The notes under the pieces are model-generated. The model was not told the DNA's origin. It did no database searches and was given only the letters and a program-made list of their open reading frames with translations. DNA of 64,000 nt from Nocardioides sp. URHA0020 (GTDB taxonomy: Bacteria; Actinomycetota; Actinomycetes; Propionibacteriales; Nocardioidaceae). Numbering within the stretch: position 1 is the first letter of the stretch; each line of letters starts with the position of its first letter. The position numbers were made by a program, and so were the translations under genes. The stretch covers positions 399,957-463,956 of the forward strand of contig NZ_KK211167.1 of assembly GCF_000620705.1 (NCBI RefSeq), in the 5' to 3' direction. This document shows, piece after piece, positions 60,601 through 64,000 of the stretch.

Positions 60601-62346
60601 ATGTCGAGTCCGACTGTTTTGGCCACCACCCTCATCGACGCGAAGTTCGTCGACTACCTGATCATCCTTCTGTACTTCGGGGTGGTGCTCGGCATCGGGC
60701 TGCTGGCCCGGCGCCAGGTCTCCGACTCCCTCGACTTCTTCCTGTCGGGGCGCTCGCTGCCGGCGTGGGTCACGGGCCTCGCGTTCATCTCCGCCAACCT
60801 CGGCGCGGTCGAGATCATGGGCATGTCCGCCAACGGCGCCCAGTTCGGTCTTCCGGCCGTGCACTACTTCTGGGTGGGCGCCATCCCGGCGATGCTCTTC
60901 CTCGGCGTCGTGATGATGCCGTTCTACTACGGCTCGAAGGTGCGGTCGGTCCCGGAGTTCATGTTCCGGCGCTTCGGCACCGGGGCCCACCTGGTCAACT
61001 CGATCTCGTTCGCCGTCGCGCAGCTGCTGATCGCCGGCATCAACCTCTTCCTGCTCGGCAGCATCGTGCACGCGCTGCTCGGCTGGTCGCTGTGGGTGGC
61101 GCTGATCGTCGCCGCCGTCATCGTCCTCTCGTACATCACCCTCGGTGGCCTGAGCGCCGCGATCTACAACGAGGTCCTGCAGTTCTTCGTGATCGTCGCC
61201 GCGCTGCTGCCGCTCACGCTGATCGGCCTGCACCGGGTCGGTGGCTGGGACGGCCTGACCGACGGCATCACGAAGGCCGCCAACGCGCACCCCGACACGA
61301 TCGCCCCCGCCGAGCAGCAGCTGAACTCGTGGCCGGGCAACGCGCTGACCGGCTTCACCTCGGACTTCTGGTCGGTCGTCGGCATCGTCTTCGGCCTCGG
61401 CTTCGTGCTCTCCTTCGGCTACTGGACGACGAACTTCGTCGAGGTGCAGCGGGCGATGGCGTCCAACTCCATCTCCTCGGCCCGCAAGACCCCGATCATC
61501 GGCGCCTACCCCAAGATGTTCGTCCCCTTCATCACGATCATCCCCGGCATGATCGCGGCGGTCCTGGTCAGCGAGATCGCCAAGTTCAAGTCCGGGGAAG
61601 CGGTCGCTGGCGGGGCCTCCGGGGAGGGGGTCACCTACAACGACTCCCTGCTGCTGTTGATGCGAGACGTCCTGCCCAACGGTCTGCTGGGCGTGGCGAT
61701 CGCCGGCCTCCTCGCCGCGTTCATGGCCGGCATGGCCGCCAACATCTCGGCGTTCAACACCGTCTGGAGCTACGACCTCTGGCAGCGGTACGTCGTCAAG
61801 GACCGCAGCGACGAGTACTACCTGCTCGTGGGCCGGCTCGCCACGGTGGCGGCGGTCGTCATCGCGATCTTCACAGCTAGCCTCGCGTCGAACTTCTCGA
61901 ACATCATGAACTACCTGCAGACGCTCTTCGGGTTCTTCAACGCACCGCTCTTCGCCACCTTCATCCTCGGTATGTTCTGGAAGCGGATGACGCCGACCGC
62001 CGGTTGGGTCGGCCTCGTCGCCGGCACCGTCTCGGCCGTCGCGGTGGCCTTCCTCTCCGAGGACGCCTTCGGCTCGTGGAGCACCGGCGTCATCCCCATC
62101 GGCGGGCAGGGTGCCTCGTTCGTCGCAGCCGGTGCAGCGTTCGTGGTCGACATCGTGCTGAGCATCGCGGTCTCCATGGTGACCCAGCCCAAGCCGGCCT
62201 CCGAGCTGCGCGGTCTGGTCTACTCGGAGACACCGCGCGAGGACCTCGTGGATCCCGACGAGGCCGGTCGTCCGTGGTACCAGCGCACCCTGCCGCTCGC
62301 CGGCATCGCGCTGGTGCTGGTCATCATCTTGAACCTGATCTTCTGA
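60601..62346 (+). CDS. Sodium:solute symporter (SSS family, SglT/YidK-like)
   Basis: 581 aa. About 14 helices. The SSS signature region reads LDFFLSGRSLPAWVTGLAFISANLGAVEIMGMSANG, and GLSAAIYNEVLQFFVIVAALLPL, FGYWTTNFVEVQRAMAS and AFMAGMAANISAFNTVWSYDLWQ are typical of sodium/sugar cotransporters. The substrate (sugar or other organic solute) is not assignable. A small two-helix protein gene follows 10 bp downstream. Confidence 0.93.
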   Translation: MSSPTVLATTLIDAKFVDYLIILLYFGVVLGIGLLARRQVSDSLDFFLSGRSLPAWVTGLAFISANLGAVEIMGMSANGAQFGLPAVHYFWVGAIPAMLFLGVVMMPFYYGSKVRSVPEFMFRRFGTGAHLVNSISFAVAQLLIAGINLFLLGSIVHALLGWSLWVALIVAAVIVLSYITLGGLSAAIYNEVLQFFVIVAALLPLTLIGLHRVGGWDGLTDGITKAANAHPDTIAPAEQQLNSWPGNALTGFTSDFWSVVGIVFGLGFVLSFGYWTTNFVEVQRAMASNSISSARKTPIIGAYPKMFVPFITIIPGMIAAVLVSEIAKFKSGEAVAGGASGEGVTYNDSLLLLMRDVLPNGLLGVAIAGLLAAFMAGMAANISAFNTVWSYDLWQRYVVKDRSDEYYLLVGRLATVAAVVIAIFTASLASNFSNIMNYLQTLFGFFNAPLFATFILGMFWKRMTPTAGWVGLVAGTVSAVAVAFLSEDAFGSWSTGVIPIGGQGASFVAAGAAFVVDIVLSIAVSMVTQPKPASELRGLVYSETPREDLVDPDEAGRPWYQRTLPLAGIALVLVIILNLIF

Positions 62347-62356
62347 GGAGCCTGAC

Positions 62357-62620
62357 ATGGCACAGAACCAGCACACCGCGGGCGCCTTCGACATCCGCAA
62401 CATCATCGGCGCGCTGATCGGCCTGTACGGCGTGATCCTCACCGTGATGGGGATCTTCGGCGACCAGGAGCGCGACAAGACCGGCGGCGTCAACGCCAAC
62501 CTGTGGGCGGGCCTGGTGATGCTCGCCATCGGCCTGGCCTTCCTGGTGTGGGCCCGGCTGCGGCCGGTCGTCGTACCCCCGCACCAGGAGCAGGTCGCGG
62601 ATCAGGACGAGGTCCGGTAG
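62357..62620 (+). CDS. Small two-helix membrane protein, symporter partner
   Basis: 87 aa with GAGGAG 6 bp upstream of ATG. Two helices, IIGALIGLYGVILTVMGIF and LWAGLVMLAIGLAFLVWARL, have a short hydrophilic loop. The context suggests an accessory subunit of the SSS symporter, analogous to small subunits seen with other transporters. This is inferred. Its end overlaps the convergent PASTA gene by 19 bp. Confidence 0.8.
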   Translation: MAQNQHTAGAFDIRNIIGALIGLYGVILTVMGIFGDQERDKTGGVNANLWAGLVMLAIGLAFLVWARLRPVVVPPHQEQVADQDEVR

Positions 62621-63570
62621 AGCACGACGCTGTCGATGCGCCGGGACTCGTCGCGGTAGATCTCGACGCGCAGCGGGCAGCCGCGGCGATCGGCCGAGCG
62701 GACCAGGAACGCCACGACGTCCGCCGTACCGGCGACGGAGGGGTCGGGGACGCCGCACCGCCCCAGTCCCTCGGTGGCCGCGATGACGCGGACGGCCGGG
62801 ACGGCGTACGTCAGCGGGTGCTGCTGGACCAGCGATACGTCGCGGGAGGCCGTGCGCAGCGCGCCCAGGACGCCGCTGGCCTTCCAGGACGCGGGGTCGG
62901 CGGCCTCGCGTCCGGTCAGGATCTGGGCCGGGCCGTCGCCTGGGTAGACCCACACCCGCGGCGCGAACGCCGGCGCCGGCCCGTGCCCGTTGGCGAAGTC
63001 GAGCAGCTGCCAGGCGAGCTCGCGCTCGCCGTAGTCGGTCAGGCAGGAGACGTCGGCCGGCAGCGCCGTGTAGACGACGACGTGATCGCCTCGGTCGTAC
63101 GGCGCACCCGCGGCGGGCTCGCTCGCCACGACGCGGTCGCGCACCTCGCACGAGCGGAACGGCCGCTGCTGGACCTTGAGCCCCCGCTTCTCGAGCAGCG
63201 CGCTGGCCGCGTCTCCGTCGTACCCGAAGAGCGACGGCATCTGGTCGGCGCGCAGGTGGTCGGCCGGCGGTGGCTCGGGTCGGGTGAGCGCTACCACGGT
63301 CCCGACAGCCCCCAGGACGGCGACCAGTCCGGCCGCGACCAGCCAGCCTCGGCTCCGCTGTCGCGATGAGCGCTCGGGGGGCCCGAGGACGGCGTCGGCG
63401 AGCGCCTGCCGGACGACCGGGTCGGGGTCCTCCGCGCGGCGGATCCGGCGCTGCTGCCTGTTCAGGACCCGGTCGACCAGCGCCGGCGCCTCGTCGTCCG
63501 GGACGCCGAGCTCGGCAGCGGCGCGCAGCAGCGAGTGCCAGCGCGCGTCGCGGTACTCCCGGGGATCCAT
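62602..63570 (-). CDS. Membrane protein with PASTA domain
   Basis: 322 aa. A cytoplasmic N-terminus of about 75 residues (anti-sigma-like charge pattern, RQQRRIRRAEDPDPVVRQALADAVLG), a TM helix (WLVAAGLVAVLGAVGTVVALT), then a PASTA domain (about 108-165, MPSLFGYDGDAASALLEKRGLKV...VVASEPAAGAPYDRGDHVVVYTA), and a C-terminal external domain with cysteines. PASTA domains bind peptidoglycan. It is not a kinase. The 14-mer GGCCGATCGGAGGG lies 45-60 bp upstream. Confidence 0.82.
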   Translation of the reverse strand: MDPREYRDARWHSLLRAAAELGVPDDEAPALVDRVLNRQQRRIRRAEDPDPVVRQALADAVLGPPERSSRQRSRGWLVAAGLVAVLGAVGTVVALTRPEPPPADHLRADQMPSLFGYDGDAASALLEKRGLKVQQRPFRSCEVRDRVVASEPAAGAPYDRGDHVVVYTALPADVSCLTDYGERELAWQLLDFANGHGPAPAFAPRVWVYPGDGPAQILTGREAADPASWKASGVLGALRTASRDVSLVQQHPLTYAVPAVRVIAATEGLGRCGVPDPSVAGTADVVAFLVRSADRRGCPLRVEIYRDESRRIDSVVLYRTSS

Positions 63571-63647
63571 GTCGACTCCTGTTCGGAGCCGACGCTACGC
63601 CTGGATGGGATAGCCCTCCGATCGGCCGCGGCCGATGCGCCTGCCGG

Positions 63648-64000
63648 TCAGAGGTCGAAGAGCGAGCCCGTGGCGTGGATGTCGACGTCGGTCTTCGGCT
63701 GGTGGGCCTCGCCGCTGGGCTGCGGGTTCTGCTCGGGCTCGGTCGGCTTCGGCTCGGTCGGCTCCGGCGCCGTCGTCTCGGGCTCGGTCGGCTCCGGCTC
63801 CGTCGGCTCCGGCTCCGTCGTCTCAGCCTCGGGCTCGTCGCTGGCCGCGGCCGTTGCCGCCGCGCTCAGGGCCGCGCCGTCCAGGGGCCGAGCCGGTGGC
63901 TCCGGCTCCGGCTCCTTCTCGGGTGCGGAGGTTTCGTCGACGCTCGCTGGCGCTCGCTGCTCGACCACCGGGTCCGGGGTGGGCTTCGCGGCGGGTGCCG
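63648..64000 (-). CDS. Acidic Pro/Glu/Thr-repeat protein, C-terminal part (continues past window)
   Basis: Only the C-terminus of about 117 residues is in the window. The frame is open to base 64000. The segment is dominated by tandem EPTEPEPTEPE-type repeats, followed by a compact tail DVDIHATGSLFDL. The DNA shows matching GGCTC(C/G)GTCGGCTCCGG repeats. Repeat length may vary between strains. The protein could be a membrane or DNA-associated protein with a disordered linker. Its function cannot be told. Confidence 0.6.
   Translation of the reverse strand, partial: APAAKPTPDPVVEQRAPASVDETSAPEKEPEPEPPARPLDGAALSAAATAAASDEPEAETTEPEPTEPEPTEPETTAPEPTEPKPTEPEQNPQPSGEAHQPKTDVDIHATGSLFDL

Noticed and set aside
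61164..61385. Antisense small frame in the symporter gene.
   Set aside because: Shadow of the symporter coding frame with no RBS or motif.

Overview
The window is from a high-GC actinobacterium, most likely Nocardioides or a close Nocardioidaceae relative. Supporting evidence: heavy use of GTG starts; a DUF222/HNH (13E12-type) nuclease next to GGTGGTTGAGGT/GGTTTCGAGG palindromic repeats; a mycothiol-dependent-isomerase-fold protein; a FadE5-type acyl-CoA dehydrogenase; an AccD3-like carboxyltransferase; an IdeR/DtxR iron box; and two exact matches to the KstR (steroid catabolism) operator consensus. The window looks chromosomal. No phage, integrase, transposase, CRISPR or rRNA was seen. One tRNA (Gly-CCC) is present.

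Layout. 1-6.7 kb holds a truncated patatin-like phospholipase, an M20 peptidase, a 3-alpha-HSD-like SDR with a KstR-type operator, a fused biotin-dependent carboxyltransferase, a nitroreductase, an extended SDR and an LLM oxidoreductase. 6.7-15.2 kb holds an ABC exporter pair followed by an M1 metallopeptidase lipoprotein, an MFS exporter, an amidohydrolase, an SGNH lipoprotein and a CDF-type transporter. 15.3-23.7 kb is an amino-sugar utilisation locus: ROK regulator, solute-binding protein, two permeases, GH3 hexosaminidase, ROK kinase, nagA and nagB. Most junctions overlap by 1-4 bp, and no ATPase gene is present, so a shared ATPase encoded elsewhere is expected. 23.8-31.2 kb holds an Asp/Glu racemase family protein, an HIT-like protein, a WYL regulator divergent from a DinB-like protein, a PucR-type regulator divergent from a ferredoxin reductase/fatty acid desaturase pair, and an aldo/keto reductase.

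31.4-40.5 kb holds a membrane protein fused to a DUF4185-like beta-propeller, phosphoglucomutase, a small ClpX-type zinc-finger protein, two membrane proteins, a repeat array of about 0.8 kb and the DUF222/HNH nuclease. 40.6-48.8 kb holds an SDR/MDMPI-fold pair, a GAF-GAF-SpoIIE phosphatase, a LysE exporter divergent from an ArgP-like regulator, and an EamA transporter divergent from a MocR regulator with overlapping start codons. 48.8-53.6 kb holds the FadE5-like dehydrogenase under a double TACTN4AGTA motif, an Rrf2 regulator, an NTF2/ketosteroid-isomerase-like protein with the second KstR-type operator, a TetR regulator, an FBP-domain protein and a DUF2461 protein. 53.6-64 kb holds a lipoprotein/C39-peptidase pair, tRNA-Gly, a GDSL hydrolase, dcd, an iron-regulated siderophore-interacting protein, an RHH regulator-DUF4097-51-aa operon with a TGACGTCA operator array, an SSS symporter with a small membrane partner, a PASTA membrane protein and the end of an acidic-repeat protein.

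Most interesting: (1) three copies of a two-hairpin intergenic element placed just after genes (15.2, 23.8 and 30.2 kb); (2) a palindromic repeat array leading into the HNH nuclease gene; (3) two KstR-type operators 49 kb apart in front of genes whose products resemble steroid enzymes; (4) the membrane/DUF4185 fusion; (5) the RHH-DUF4097 operon with helically phased operators.
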